Assembly (NCBI GenBank): GCA_022704525.1 | Contig: JAKJGF010000002.1 | Location: 1-53,951 of the forward strand | Origin: Bacillota bacterium | GTDB taxonomy: Bacteria; Vulcanimicrobiota; SpSt-956; JAKJGF01 | Reading direction: 5' to 3' | DNA length: 53,951 nucleotides | Part shown: piece by piece, positions 9,073-19,405 of the stretch | Position numbering within the stretch: position 1 is the stretch's first letter | Layout of the letters: each line of letters opens with the position of its first letter | Program-made: the position numbers and the translations under genes | The notes under the pieces: generated by a model | The model's database searches: none | The model's input: the letters and a program-made list of their open reading frames with translations, nothing else | Told to the model about the DNA's origin: nothing

Positions 9073-12000
9073 CTATATCATCAATTTTCTTCTTATATTT
9101 AACTTAAAATATTCCTCATGAGATAGATATTCAGGCTTTTTCGGACTGATAGAGCTTATATCAGTATCATATATAAGAAATTTACCTTTTTTAGATGGAG
9201 TGGGAAATGTTTTTTTAAAAAGCTTTTTGCCCCAGATTTGACCAAATTCTACATCTCTGTATAAAGAGTTTACCTTTTTTATTTCATTAAATATATCTGC
9301 AGGTGATGAATAGGGAAGATTTACATCTAAGTTTTCCCATAGCTTTTTAATAATCTCCCAGTTTTCAAGATTACTTGCAGGGGTAAATATTTTATTAAAC
9401 TTCTGTACCCTTCTGTCACAGGATGTAAAGGTTCCCTCTGTTTCAATATATGTTGATGCAGGAAGTACTACATCTGCTTCCCTGGCAGTAGTTGTAAAGA
9501 ATATATCCTGTACCATCAAAAATTCCAGGCCTCTGAAATATTTCAGATTTTTACTTTCAACTATGGGATTTTCTCCAAAAATTAAGAGTCCCTTAATTTC
9601 ATCGTTCTTTAGTTTTTTCAAAAGATCTACAGGTTTAAAGATTTCTTTTAATTCCACATTCCAGTATTTACTTATCTCGTTAATCTTTTCTGTATCTTTA
9701 TATCTTACATAACCAGGGAGATAATCCGGGTTTATTCCCATATCCAGTAAACCGGCAGAATTGGCATAATCTCTTAAAATTATTAATCCCTGGCCTTCTT
9801 TCCCAACCCTTCCAGTAAGCATTAATAAATTCCCTATAGCTCTGAGATCATTTCGAGCTTTCTCTTTATGACTGTCAATATTATAAACTACTATGAGATT
9901 TAAGTCTTTATTTCCTATTAAATCATATAGCATAAGGAGCTTATCTTTTTGAACACCTGTAACTTCAGAAATATATTCAGTGTTAAACTGAGAAATTGAA
10001 TCTTTAAATTCTTCAAACCCTTCAGTTCTATTCTGAATAAATTCTGTATCTATTTTACATTTTTCAAGAAGAGCATTAATAAGACCATTCAAAAGAACAG
10101 TATTGGTTCCTCTTCTGGAGTCGATCCAGAGATCAGAAAATTTAGTAAAGTTTGTCTCACTTGAATTTATAAAAACAAGTTTTGTGCCTTTTTTCTGAGA
10201 TTTTTTTATTTTTAATTCCATGATTAAATTTTCTGTTGAAAGGTCTGCATTTATTACCAGTATAATATTAGCTCCATCGAGATCATCCATAGTAGCAGAT
10301 GAAACAGTCATACCAAAAGATTCATCTAAACTGTCAAGTTCTATACCATTTAAAAGATGAGTAAAATTATGAATATTATTTGTTTTAAGTCCGGCCCTGG
10401 CGAATTTCTGTAACAGATATAATTCTTCGTTCGTCATCCTGGGTGAACCAAATATGGCAATACTATCAGGGCCGTAAGTATGAATTATCTTTTTTATTCT
10501 TTCGGTTGTTAGCTTTAATGCTTTATCCCAGGTAGAATCTTTTAGTTCTCCCTTATCTTTAATCATCGGCTTAAGGAGTCTATTGTTATCAAGGAGATAG
10601 CGATAACCAAATCTTCCTTTAACACAGAGATAGCCTTGATTATGTGTATCATCAGAAGCATTTAATACAGAGAAAATATTATCACTTATTACATTAAAAT
10701 TAAGACTACATCCTACAGAACAGAAACTGCATATAAACGGAATCTTTTCTCCCTGCCAGGGACCGTGTTGTTTGAAAGGCAATTTTTCAGTAATAGCACC
10801 TGTAGGGCAGGCAGCAATACAATTACCACAGGTAATACAGTTCGTCTCAAGAAGTTTTTTCTCCATGGCAGGCTTGACTATAGATTTAAATCCTCTGTAG
10901 ACAAAGCCGAGAGCTGATACATTAAGAATGTCAGAACAGGTTCTCACACATTTCCCGCAGGATATACATTTATTAGGGTCCAGAACTATAAAGGGATGGG
11001 TTTTATCTACCTTATATTTTCTTACTTCGCCTAAATATTTTGAGATATCAATTTCATATTCAGTGGCATACTTCTTTAATTTACAATCAAATAAAGCAGA
11101 GCAACCACAGGCAAGACATCTTTCTGCTTCATTAATGGACTGTTTATCACTAAAACCCAGTTCTACTTCTTTAAAGGTTTTTATACGTTCCAGTGGAGGA
11201 AGTTCTGCCATAATTTCTCTTTTTAATTTCTCGTACCCGATAAACTCTTCATCTGAAATTTCGCCAAATACATCTTTGCGACTTATAAATTCTTTCTTTT
11301 TAGGTGTAACAGTACCGGTTTTTATATATTCATCTATAGCTTCTCCTGAGAGTTTACCATGAGCTATGGCGTCAATGGCCGTAGCAGGTCCTGTGGCAAA
11401 ATCGCCTCCTGCAAAGACACCCTTTATGGATGTTTCAAAGGTGTCTTTATTGTAAACAACAGTTTTCCATTTTGTAAGAGCCAGTCTCTCTTCTTTCTCA
11501 AGACCATCTAATTCCACCTGCTGACCTATGGCAGATATTACAAAATCACATTCTATAGTGTATTCTGAACCCTCTATGGGCACAGGTCTTCGCCTTCCAC
11601 TTGCATCAGGTTCGCCAAGTCTCATTTTGATACATTCCAGAGCTTTCAGCCTTCTGCTATCTTTTATAATCTTTTGAGGAACTGAAAGATATACTATTTC
11701 AACCCCTTCAAGTAAAGCAGCATCTATTTCCATACTGTGAGCAGGCATTTCCTGTCTTGTTCTTCTATATAAGAGGATAACTTTTTTTGCGCCATATCGT
11801 AAAGCTGTTCTCGCTGCATCAATGGCTGTATTTCCACCACCTATCACTACTATTGTTCCATATATATTAACTTTTCCTTCTATCTGACTGTTATAGAGAA
11901 AATCAATACCTGATATTACACCTTCTGTTGTATCTTCCTCAGGGACACGCATTTTATTTGCCCCCTGGGCACCCATGGCGAGATATATGGCATTATAGCC

Positions 12001-12831
12001 ATTTTTAAAGAGAGTATCTATTGTAAAATCTCTGCCTATAGCAGTATTTGTTTTCACTTCCACTCCAAGATCTGTAATCCATTTAATTTCTCTTGCAAGT
12101 ACTTTTTTGGGTAATCTGTATTCGGGAATACCCCATAAGAGCATACCACCGGGTCTGTTATGCTTTTCAAAGATAGTGACAGAATAACCTTTTAAAATAA
12201 GATAATAGGCACAGGTAAGACCTGAAGGTCCACCACCTATGATAGCTACTTTTTTGCCGTTTCGTTCCGCCACAGATGGTGTCCAGGGGTCTTTAATATC
12301 TATGTCTGAAGTATATCTTTTCAGGTAATCTATACCCACTGCTTCATCAATTCTATTTCTTCTACAGGACAGTTCACATTCTCTTACACATACCCTTCCA
12401 CAGACTAGAGGAAGAGGGTTTGTTTGTTTTATTAATCTGACTGCTTCTTTATGTTTACCCATAGATATGAGTCCTATATAACCCTGAATATCCACTCCTG
12501 CAGGACAGGTGTTTCTGCAGGGAGCAATACAATCTGCATAATGATTGGATAATAACAATTCCAGAGCCATTTTTCGTGAACTTCTTATTTTCTCATTATC
12601 TGTATGTATAACCATACCATCACTTATTGGATTACAACAGGAAGGAACGAGTTTTTGTAATCCTTCTACTTCTACCACACAGAGATAGCATGAACCATAG
12701 GGAGGAAGCTTTGGATCATAACAGAGATTCGGAATATTATCAAGTTTGTGTTCATGTATGACTTCAAGTATTGTTTTATTTGCTTCTGTAATTATTTCTT
12801 TTCCATTTATAGTAACTTTTACTGTTTTCAT
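9073..12831 (-). CDS. Ferredoxin/GltD/molybdopterin-like fusion, StnC-like redox subunit
   Basis: 1252 residues. Domain order: [2Fe-2S] ferredoxin (1-80), NuoG-type His/Cys cluster region, GltD/NfnB-like flavoprotein (about 100-530; FAD motif IGGGPSGL, NAD(P) motif VIGGGNTAIDAARTA), two [4Fe-4S] motifs (CISCGKCVRTC and CITCGNCIAAC), then a molybdopterin-oxidoreductase fold opening with CSFCSVGC. At the place where formate dehydrogenases carry catalytic Sec or Cys the sequence is NNIHNFTHLLNG, with neither residue. The C-terminal cofactor-binding domain also looks short. So it is probably a NuoG-like electron conduit, not a formate dehydrogenase. With NuoE- and NuoF-like partners just upstream it resembles the Sporomusa-type Nfn (Stn) bifurcating NADH/NADPH/ferredoxin transhydrogenase; that match is from memory. 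Cytoplasmic. Confidence 0.82.
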   Translation of the reverse strand: MKTVKVTINGKEIITEANKTILEVIHEHKLDNIPNLCYDPKLPPYGSCYLCVVEVEGLQKLVPSCCNPISDGMVIHTDNEKIRSSRKMALELLLSNHYADCIAPCRNTCPAGVDIQGYIGLISMGKHKEAVRLIKQTNPLPLVCGRVCVRECELSCRRNRIDEAVGIDYLKRYTSDIDIKDPWTPSVAERNGKKVAIIGGGPSGLTCAYYLILKGYSVTIFEKHNRPGGMLLWGIPEYRLPKKVLAREIKWITDLGVEVKTNTAIGRDFTIDTLFKNGYNAIYLAMGAQGANKMRVPEEDTTEGVISGIDFLYNSQIEGKVNIYGTIVVIGGGNTAIDAARTALRYGAKKVILLYRRTRQEMPAHSMEIDAALLEGVEIVYLSVPQKIIKDSRRLKALECIKMRLGEPDASGRRRPVPIEGSEYTIECDFVISAIGQQVELDGLEKEERLALTKWKTVVYNKDTFETSIKGVFAGGDFATGPATAIDAIAHGKLSGEAIDEYIKTGTVTPKKKEFISRKDVFGEISDEEFIGYEKLKREIMAELPPLERIKTFKEVELGFSDKQSINEAERCLACGCSALFDCKLKKYATEYEIDISKYLGEVRKYKVDKTHPFIVLDPNKCISCGKCVRTCSDILNVSALGFVYRGFKSIVKPAMEKKLLETNCITCGNCIAACPTGAITEKLPFKQHGPWQGEKIPFICSFCSVGCSLNFNVISDNIFSVLNASDDTHNQGYLCVKGRFGYRYLLDNNRLLKPMIKDKGELKDSTWDKALKLTTERIKKIIHTYGPDSIAIFGSPRMTNEELYLLQKFARAGLKTNNIHNFTHLLNGIELDSLDESFGMTVSSATMDDLDGANIILVINADLSTENLIMELKIKKSQKKGTKLVFINSSETNFTKFSDLWIDSRRGTNTVLLNGLINALLEKCKIDTEFIQNRTEGFEEFKDSISQFNTEYISEVTGVQKDKLLMLYDLIGNKDLNLIVVYNIDSHKEKARNDLRAIGNLLMLTGRVGKEGQGLIILRDYANSAGLLDMGINPDYLPGYVRYKDTEKINEISKYWNVELKEIFKPVDLLKKLKNDEIKGLLIFGENPIVESKNLKYFRGLEFLMVQDIFFTTTAREADVVLPASTYIETEGTFTSCDRRVQKFNKIFTPASNLENWEIIKKLWENLDVNLPYSSPADIFNEIKKVNSLYRDVEFGQIWGKKLFKKTFPTPSKKGKFLIYDTDISSISPKKPEYLSHEEYFKLNIRRKLMI

Positions 12832-12895
12832 AAGTTAATGGGACCTCCAAAGTTTTAATGATAGCTATCAGCTATCAGTCTGGCTGACTGCTTAT

Positions 12896-14656
12896 TTAAT
12901 CCTTAAGGACTGCACTGAATTTACAGATGTCATAACATTTTCCACATTTAATGCATATAAGCTGATTAATTATATGAACCTTCTTTTTTTCTCCTGTAAT
13001 TGCCTGAACAGGACATACTCTGCTACAGGCAGTACAACCTGTACATTTCTCAGGTATAATATTATATGTAATAAGAGCAGAACAGCTATGAGCAGGGCAT
13101 TTTTTAGCTCTTATATGAGTTTCATATTCCTCTCTGAAATATTTTATAGTTGTAAGGACCGGATTGGGAGCTGTCTGGCCAAGACCACATAAAGTATTAT
13201 CCTTTATCTTCTGACCTAAATCCAGAAGTTTTTCAATATCACCTTCCTGGCCTTTCCCTTCGGTTATCCTCTCTAAAATCTCCAGCATTCTCTTTGTTCC
13301 TATACGGCAGAAGGTACATTTCCCACATGATTCGTTCCGGGTAAAATTTAGAAAAAATCTGGCTACATCTACCATACATGTCGTTTCATCCATTACTACA
13401 AGGCCGCCGGAACCCATAATGGATCCTGTTTTATTTATATGCTGATAATCAATCTTTAAATCACCCATAGAAGCAGGTATACACCCACCTGAGGGGCCTC
13501 CCATCTGGATAGCTTTGAATTTTTTGTCTTCTTTAATACCTCCACCTATTTCATGGACTATTTCATTTATAGTTATACCCATAGGCACTTCCACGAGGCC
13601 ACCCCGTACAATTTTACCTGCAAGGGCAAAAACTTTAGAACCTTTACTATTTTCTGTACCCATAGAAGAAAAAGCATCTGCTCCATTTAAAATTATCCAG
13701 GGGACATTTGCAAAAGTTTCCACATTATTTATATTGGTAGGTTTTCCATGGAGTCCTTTATTAGCCGGGTAAGGCGGTCTGAAGCGGGGTATTCCCCGTC
13801 TTCCTTCAATAGAAGCAATAAGGGCAGTTTCTTCTCCGCAGACGAAAGCACCTGCCCCTTCTTTAATTTTTATCTTAAGATTCACAGATGAATCAAAGAT
13901 ATTTTTTCCCAGGTATCCCTTGCTTTCTGCCTGTTTTATTGCTTTCTTAAGCCTTTCTATGGCTTTGGGATATTCAGCACGGACATATATATAAGCATCC
14001 TCTGCTCCTATGGCATAGGCACATATTATCATGCCTTCCAGTACTGAATGGGGGTCGCTTTCCAGGACACTTCTGTCCATAAAAGCCCCCGGGTCGCCTT
14101 CATCAGCATTACATATTACATATTTTTTATCTCCCACTGCCTGACGGCAGAATTTCCACTTTATTCCGGTTAAAAAACCTCCGCCTCCTCGTCCTCGAAG
14201 TCCGGATTTCAGGATATTATCTATGACGGTTTCCGGGGTATATTCCTTGAGGACTTTCTGTATGGCCTTATACCCATCTTTTTTAATATATTCATCTATG
14301 GAGTTGGGATCAATAAGTCCGCAGTTTCTAAGGACAATTCTTTTTTGCTTTTTAAAAAAGGTATCATCAATAAGAGGTTCTGGCCCCTGAACAAGCCATT
14401 CTGTAACAGGATGATCTTTTATTATATGTTCTTCTATTATACGATTTATTTTATCGGGGGTAATATCACCATAGAGGAAACGTTTCCCATTATTTACCTC
14501 TACAAGAACTTCTCTGTAACACATACCGATACAGCCTGTTTCTGCAAGCTCTACAGGAAGACTTCGGTGTTTAATTTCTTCTTTTAAGGCATTATAAACC
14601 TTTTCTCCCCCTGCAGATATACCGCAGGTACTCAATCCTACAGTTATTTTCTTCAT
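12896..14656 (-). CDS. NuoF/HydB-like NADH-oxidising flavoprotein subunit
   Basis: 586 residues. An N-terminal thioredoxin-like [2Fe-2S] domain (Cys residues in GLSTCGISAGG and ETGCIGMC) precedes the NuoF core. The core has the FMN/NADH-binding GRGGGGFLTGIKW and CNADEGDPGAFMDR, an SLBB segment, and the [4Fe-4S] motif ESCGKCTFCRIG. Two extra C-terminal ferredoxin-type clusters follow (CTGCTACSRVCP and CIKCGKCYDIC). This layout is that of the flavin subunits of bifurcating hydrogenases and of Stn-type transhydrogenases, longer than respiratory NuoF. It overlaps the NuoE-like gene by 4 bp. It is separated by 64 bp from the large fusion subunit, which completes the complex. Confidence 0.92.
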   Translation of the reverse strand: MKKITVGLSTCGISAGGEKVYNALKEEIKHRSLPVELAETGCIGMCYREVLVEVNNGKRFLYGDITPDKINRIIEEHIIKDHPVTEWLVQGPEPLIDDTFFKKQKRIVLRNCGLIDPNSIDEYIKKDGYKAIQKVLKEYTPETVIDNILKSGLRGRGGGGFLTGIKWKFCRQAVGDKKYVICNADEGDPGAFMDRSVLESDPHSVLEGMIICAYAIGAEDAYIYVRAEYPKAIERLKKAIKQAESKGYLGKNIFDSSVNLKIKIKEGAGAFVCGEETALIASIEGRRGIPRFRPPYPANKGLHGKPTNINNVETFANVPWIILNGADAFSSMGTENSKGSKVFALAGKIVRGGLVEVPMGITINEIVHEIGGGIKEDKKFKAIQMGGPSGGCIPASMGDLKIDYQHINKTGSIMGSGGLVVMDETTCMVDVARFFLNFTRNESCGKCTFCRIGTKRMLEILERITEGKGQEGDIEKLLDLGQKIKDNTLCGLGQTAPNPVLTTIKYFREEYETHIRAKKCPAHSCSALITYNIIPEKCTGCTACSRVCPVQAITGEKKKVHIINQLICIKCGKCYDICKFSAVLKD

Positions 14657-15147
14657 TTTTTTGCTTTATACTCCTTTAAAATCTTCTTTACTTTTTGAGG
14701 TGTTAATCTTCCATAGGTTTCGTTATTGATCATAATTACAGGTGAAAGGGAACAACAGCCGAGACATGCTACAGATTGATATGTAAACATACCATCTTCA
14801 GAGGTTTCATCATAGGTAATTCCAAGTTCTTCCTGTATGGACTGATTAATGCTTTTTGCATTATTAACGTGACATGCAGTACCATTACAGATCTTTATAA
14901 CATATTTACCCATAGGTTTAAGGCGGAACTGAGAATAAAAGGTTATGACTCCGTATATGTCAGCAGGTGGTATTTTCACAATTTTACTTATATAATTAAT
15001 AGCTGATTCGGGAATATAGCCATAGGTATTCTGGGCAGATTGAAGAAGTGGTATAAGAGCACCATCCTCTCCTCTGTATTTCCATAGAGCCACATTAAAT
15101 TCAGGGAAATTATTGTTTTTAATATCCTCTTTTGATTTTACTTTCAT
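14653..15147 (-). CDS. NuoE/HydC-like [2Fe-2S] subunit
   Basis: 164 residues, the usual length for NuoE-type thioredoxin-fold subunits. Cysteine ligands appear in ICNGTACHVNN and VACLGCCSLSPV, the classic C-x4/5-C ... C-x3-C arrangement. It passes electrons between the flavin subunit and other clusters in the soluble complex encoded by this operon. First gene of the operon; a good sigma-70-type promoter lies about 50-75 bp upstream. Its stop overlaps the start of the NuoF-like gene by 4 bp. Confidence 0.92.
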   Translation of the reverse strand: MKVKSKEDIKNNNFPEFNVALWKYRGEDGALIPLLQSAQNTYGYIPESAINYISKIVKIPPADIYGVITFYSQFRLKPMGKYVIKICNGTACHVNNAKSINQSIQEELGITYDETSEDGMFTYQSVACLGCCSLSPVIMINNETYGRLTPQKVKKILKEYKAKK

Positions 15148-15192
15148 TTTCTCAACTCCACAAAATTTAATCCTTTGATACAGGTGAGTAGT

Positions 15193-15221
15193 ATTATAAC
15201 TAAAAAATTTACTTTAAGCAA
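15193..15221 (-). promoter_or_regulatory. Sigma-70-type promoter of the NuoE/NuoF/fusion operon
   Basis: On the minus strand, TTGCTT (forward 15216-15221) and a perfect TATAAT (forward 15193-15198) are separated by 17 bp. This suggests that the operon uses the housekeeping sigma factor, not the sigma-54 regulators encoded nearby. Confidence 0.7.
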
Positions 15222-15387
15222 TATTTCTTGTGTTAGTGAGAAGTAAAACGTGAAAGACATTTCACCTTTCACAATATATATTTTGGGATTGCTATAAAAG
15301 TAAGATAATTATACTGGCAGGGAATAAGGCATTTTTCTTGAATTATATCTACTGTTTTTTATTATGGAGAAAGGTTGTGGAATCATT

Positions 15388-17616
15388 ATGATTTCCTATA
15401 TATTAGCAGGGAGTATAGGGGTTGCCCTGGCATTACTTCTTTATAAGGCTAAAAAGGGAAAAATCTCCCCTGAAGATAAGAAATTAAAAAAATTACAAGA
15501 AAAATTGAAAAAAGTAGAAAAGCTTCAGAGAATAAAAAAATTCAATGAAGCCCTGGGGATCCAGGAAGAAATGGCAGAGGATATAGCAGAATTTAAAGAA
15601 TACTTTGAAGAAGGAGAAAAAAAATCCATTGATTACAGCATGAAACAGTGCCATATGCAGATAGCCCTTAAATATAGAGAGCAAAAACTTATAGAAAAAT
15701 CTGAAAAACACCTTCTGAAAGCACTTAACTATGCTCCTGATGATGAAGGAGCGCTTCTTCATCTTGCTGAAGCACAGATTAAGTTAAATAAAAAGAAGAG
15801 CTATGTAAAAACTATGATAAAACTTATTAATATTAATCCACTAAATATGCCATGTTACAGAAAATTAGGTGAATTTTATATATCAGAAAAAATATTTTCT
15901 AAAGCATTGAAGGTATATATGAAAGCCATAGAAAATTCAGAAGGAGATTCTATGGTGGAACTTGAAATGCTTGAACGTATCTGCAGATTACCACTGGAAG
16001 ATGATCCGGAGAATATATATTATTTTTTAAGATTATCAGGTCTATATGAAAAAAACAAAAATTTTAAAAAAGCTATTCTCACTTTACATCATGCCCTCAT
16101 CTTAAGACCTGATAGTATTTCTCTTAAAAGTAAATACGGTTTTCTTAAATATCAGATGAATGAATTTGAAGAATGTTACGAAGTGATGAAAGAGATTGAA
16201 GGGAAAGAACATAATATTTACGCTAAATTTTGTCTGGGAAAAATTCTCTATAAAAAAGGAGATATAGATAGAGCACTGGCAAAATTTAAAGAAATTTTAT
16301 GTTTTATTCGAATATGCGAAGAAGAAATTGATCCAGAGAAAAGAGCCTGCTTATTAAGACAATGGGGGATAGAAAGTAAAGAGGGATTATTTATGAAATA
16401 CGAAATTAGCCAGATATACTACGATTCAATGATGCTTGCAGGAAATATATATTTACAGCGTGGCTTTATAGAAGAAACTAAAGAAGTTTTCTCAAGATTA
16501 ATAAAGGTTGAAATGCTGAATAAAAAATTTATAAAATCTCTGGAAAATCTGGTAGATAAATTAAAAATATCGGGAGATCTACAGTTACAAGAGTGGGAAG
16601 AACACTTAAGAAAGCTCGGCGGTACAAAAAAGAAGTACAAAAGCAGTTATGAAGAATTCTGGCTCCGTTTTGAGCTTGAGGAAAGGGAGGAAAATATAAT
16701 AGGAGAAGGTGGTATGGCCGTAGTTTATAAAGGTGTTGAAAAAGCTACAGGTCGAATAGTAGCTATAAAAAAGATGCATGACAGTCTCTGTCGGAGTCCC
16801 CAGATAGTAAGTTTTTTTCATAAGGAAGTAAGCGCTCTTGAAGCCATAGCCAGACCTTCTCCTCATCCTAATATAGTAGAAATTATAGCCAGTGGGCTTG
16901 CGGAAGACAAATTTGTTTTTGCCATGGAATATATAAAAGGAGAAAGCCTCAGAGATAAAATAGAATTTGGAACTATAACTGATTTTGAAGATATATTTTC
17001 CATTATTAATCAAATTTGTCATGCCCTGGACAGGGTACATAATAATGAGAAACAGATAGTTCATAGAGATTTAAAACCTGAAAATATATTAATTACTTCC
17101 CATAGAGTGGTGAAATTGACAGATTTTGGTATTTGCAGAGTATCTTCTATTTCATCCAGTTCAAGGAGAAATTATCAGAGGACAAGGAGTTTTGTAGGTA
17201 CCAGTTATTATTCGGCACCGGAACAATATCCAAACCCTCATGATGGGAAACTTCCTCCTATTGATCACAGAGCTGATATATATTCTCTTGGGTGTATTAT
17301 ATATGAACTCTTTACAGGACAACCTCCTTTCATACATGACGACCCGGGTATAGTAGGTCTTATGCATCAAAGACGGGGATTCGGGAAGAGTAATATTCAG
17401 GAACTGCTTGTACCTTCTCAAAAAAATCCCTATAGAATAATGGAACTGGGTATAGATGAAACGATGGCTTCCAGAATTGATGAAATAGTAATGAAATGTA
17501 TTGAACCTGAACCTATGGATAGATATTCCAATGTCTTAGAAATTGCCTCTGAATTTAAAGAGGTTTATTTATGTATGAAAGAAGAAGAACTAGATATTTT
17601 TACTGCACCATGGTAG
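15388..17616 (+). CDS. Membrane-anchored TPR protein with C-terminal Ser/Thr kinase
   Basis: 742 residues from the ATG at 15388, preferred over an in-frame ATG at 15364 because an AGAAAGG site precedes it and the anchor then lies at the very N-terminus (about 1-20). A charged coiled-coil-like stretch and six or more TPR units follow (to about residue 410). The kinase domain comes next: glycine loop [14 protein letters not shown] lysine in VAIKKM, catalytic [11 protein letters not shown] and DFGICR, all intact. It is therefore an active-looking Hanks-type kinase with a cytoplasmic TPR arm instead of the usual extracellular sensor. The primase-like gene starts about 125 bp downstream on the same strand. 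Confidence 0.9.
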
Positions 17617-17655
17617 GTGATAAGTGAAAGGTGAAGAGTGAAAGGTGAAAAATAG

Positions 17656-17693
17656 GGACGAACCAGGGTTCGTCCGGGTTCGGGCATTACCCG
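17656..17693. other. GC-rich double hairpin between kinase and primase-like gene
   Basis: GGACGAACC pairs with GGTTCGTCC (17656-17675). CGGG pairs with CCCG across a 5-nt loop (17681-17693). There is no T-run, so it is not a standard terminator. It is strikingly GC-rich for this genome and follows a GTGAAAGGTGAAGAG tract (17619-17650) of the purine-repeat type seen in several gaps. It may be an RNA structure in the intercistronic leader or a small repeat. Confidence 0.5.
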
Positions 17694-17742
17694 GTATGTG
17701 TCACTCTTACCTATCGCCAATTATAGAAAGGTAGTTGATAAA

Positions 17743-19389
17743 ATGGATAAAGTCATAAATAATATACTGTCATTATTTCATGGAAGGACCGACAGAATAG
17801 GAGGAGTTGCCAGAGGAAGGGCAATGCATTTTAAAATACTTAACCCACTTCAGGAAATTCCAAGATATTTACAACGTCATCTGAAAGGACATCAGAGAAT
17901 AGGGTTTTATAATTTTCTTCCTGATGGTACCTGCCACTGGGGCCTTGTGGAGTTTGAGAAAAGAGACCAGGAAAAAAAGAATTTAGAATATGCCCTTCTA
18001 TTCAAAAAAAGCCTTCTAGAATGGGGTATAAAAGCATATATAGAAAAATCTCATACAGACACAGGTTATCGTGTATGGATATTTTTTGATAGACCCACCG
18101 ATTCAACCCTTGTAAGAGAAGCTTTAAAGTCAATATTATCCAGATTGAATTTTAAAGAGCAGTTAACCATTTATCCAACCGAAGAATCTAACAGAGCAGA
18201 AGAAGGACTTTATGGAGAGTTTACCTGGCTTCCATTTTTTGGTAATTCAGATATTATGGGGAAAGGGGTAAAATATGGTCATACTTTATTTATAGATGAT
18301 AGTAAGAAAGTTATACCTCTTGATATATCTCTTGAATTGATTAAAACAAATGATCCTAAACTACTTGGTGATATTATACATTATATCTCTGAATACACGT
18401 CTGACAAGGAACTATACTCAGAGGAAAAGGAACAGATATTATCTGAAGAAAAATCTGAAGAGATAGAAAAGAAAAAACCTTCTTCAGGTACAGAGATAGA
18501 AATAAATAATGAAATGAATGATAGTGCTCTTGATAATTTACTTGTATGGCTTATATCAGAGACCTTTTCACCGGTACCTACAGGTTTTAGAGCTCTCGAT
18601 GCAGTTCTGGAAGGAGGACTGCAGAATGGTAAGATAACAGAAATCAGAGGAGGAAATTCTATTGATAGAACATCTTTTGCTCTTCAAATTATAGATCAAA
18701 TAGCTTCTTATAATTCAACAAGACAGTTACCTGTAATAATTCTTTATATAAGCCGAAGATATGATAGGGAAGAATTGATTTTAAAATCTATATCGAGAAT
18801 AGGAGAATTAAACGAAAATTTATTAGAATCCAAAAAATGGAAACAGGAAGCCAATGCTGATGAATTCATAGAACATATTCATGGGGCCATAACCGTTTAT
18901 CAATCCTTTGCCCAGTGGATAAAGGTTTTAATGGTAAAAAATAAACTGGATGTAGTTACTATCGAAAATACGGCAAGACAGTTAAGCTATAAATTTAATA
19001 CTCCTCATATATTAATAGTAATGGAAGATCCCTTTTTTGTACTTACAACACAAAATGAAAAAATAGAATATATAATTAAGATTCAATCTATAGCACGGCA
19101 GATGAATATACCTGTTATAATAACTCATGAAAGATATGCTGAGAAAATTGAAAACAGCATGGATGGTATGATTCCTGTATCTATAGAACTTAATACAGAC
19201 CAGGGGAAAGTGACTTCTCTTATTAAAGACAAAAAAAATCGCTGTGCCATTAAACTTGAAGAAGTAAAGGAAGAATTAAAAAAATCTGAAAAACCAGTTA
19301 TTCTCAGTATATATAAAGAAAAAACTGATGCCACAGTTATGTTACCTTATTTAATGAGAAGGGTTTATAATCAGTTTATCGAGCTTTAG
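17743..19389 (+). CDS. Degenerate AEP-type primase fused to RecA/DnaB-like domain
   Basis: 548 residues from the ATG at 17743, which has an AGAAAGG site about 11 bp upstream; a GTG at 17698 gives 563. The N-terminal half follows the archaeo-eukaryotic primase domain known from TOTE-type systems: HLKGHQRIGFYNFLPDGTC, then VEFE where the family has the metal-binding D-x-D, then GYRVWIFFDRP where it has GxHxWIFF. The acidic pair is retained as Glu and the active-site His is Arg. The C-terminal half resembles DnaB/RecA ATPases (VPTGFRALDAVLEGGLQNGKI), but the Walker A lysine position reads GGNSIDRTS. Both catalytic centres thus look altered. Possible roles: nucleic-acid-binding scaffold, regulator, or a diverged replication protein. 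The link to the upstream kinase is inferred from order only. Confidence 0.65.
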   Translation: MDKVINNILSLFHGRTDRIGGVARGRAMHFKILNPLQEIPRYLQRHLKGHQRIGFYNFLPDGTCHWGLVEFEKRDQEKKNLEYALLFKKSLLEWGIKAYIEKSHTDTGYRVWIFFDRPTDSTLVREALKSILSRLNFKEQLTIYPTEESNRAEEGLYGEFTWLPFFGNSDIMGKGVKYGHTLFIDDSKKVIPLDISLELIKTNDPKLLGDIIHYISEYTSDKELYSEEKEQILSEEKSEEIEKKKPSSGTEIEINNEMNDSALDNLLVWLISETFSPVPTGFRALDAVLEGGLQNGKITEIRGGNSIDRTSFALQIIDQIASYNSTRQLPVIILYISRRYDREELILKSISRIGELNENLLESKKWKQEANADEFIEHIHGAITVYQSFAQWIKVLMVKNKLDVVTIENTARQLSYKFNTPHILIVMEDPFFVLTTQNEKIEYIIKIQSIARQMNIPVIITHERYAEKIENSMDGMIPVSIELNTDQGKVTSLIKDKKNRCAIKLEEVKEELKKSEKPVILSIYKEKTDATVMLPYLMRRVYNQFIEL

Positions 19390-19405
19390 TGTGAAAGGTG
19401 AGTCG

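Noticed and set aside
9073..12831. Annotation as catalytic formate dehydrogenase
   Set aside because: No Cys or Sec at the expected active-site position, and the partners are NuoE/NuoF-like, so an electron-transfer subunit fits better.
15315..15331. Possible sigma-54 promoter TGGCAGGGAATAAGGCA before the TPR kinase gene
   Set aside because: The GG-to-GC step is 13 bp instead of 12 and the -12 element is AGGCA, not TTGC.
17743..19389. Complete TOTE conflict system
   Set aside because: Only a primase-like domain is recognisable. No superfamily 2 helicase/nuclease partner or other TOTE component is in the window, and the active-site residues are altered.
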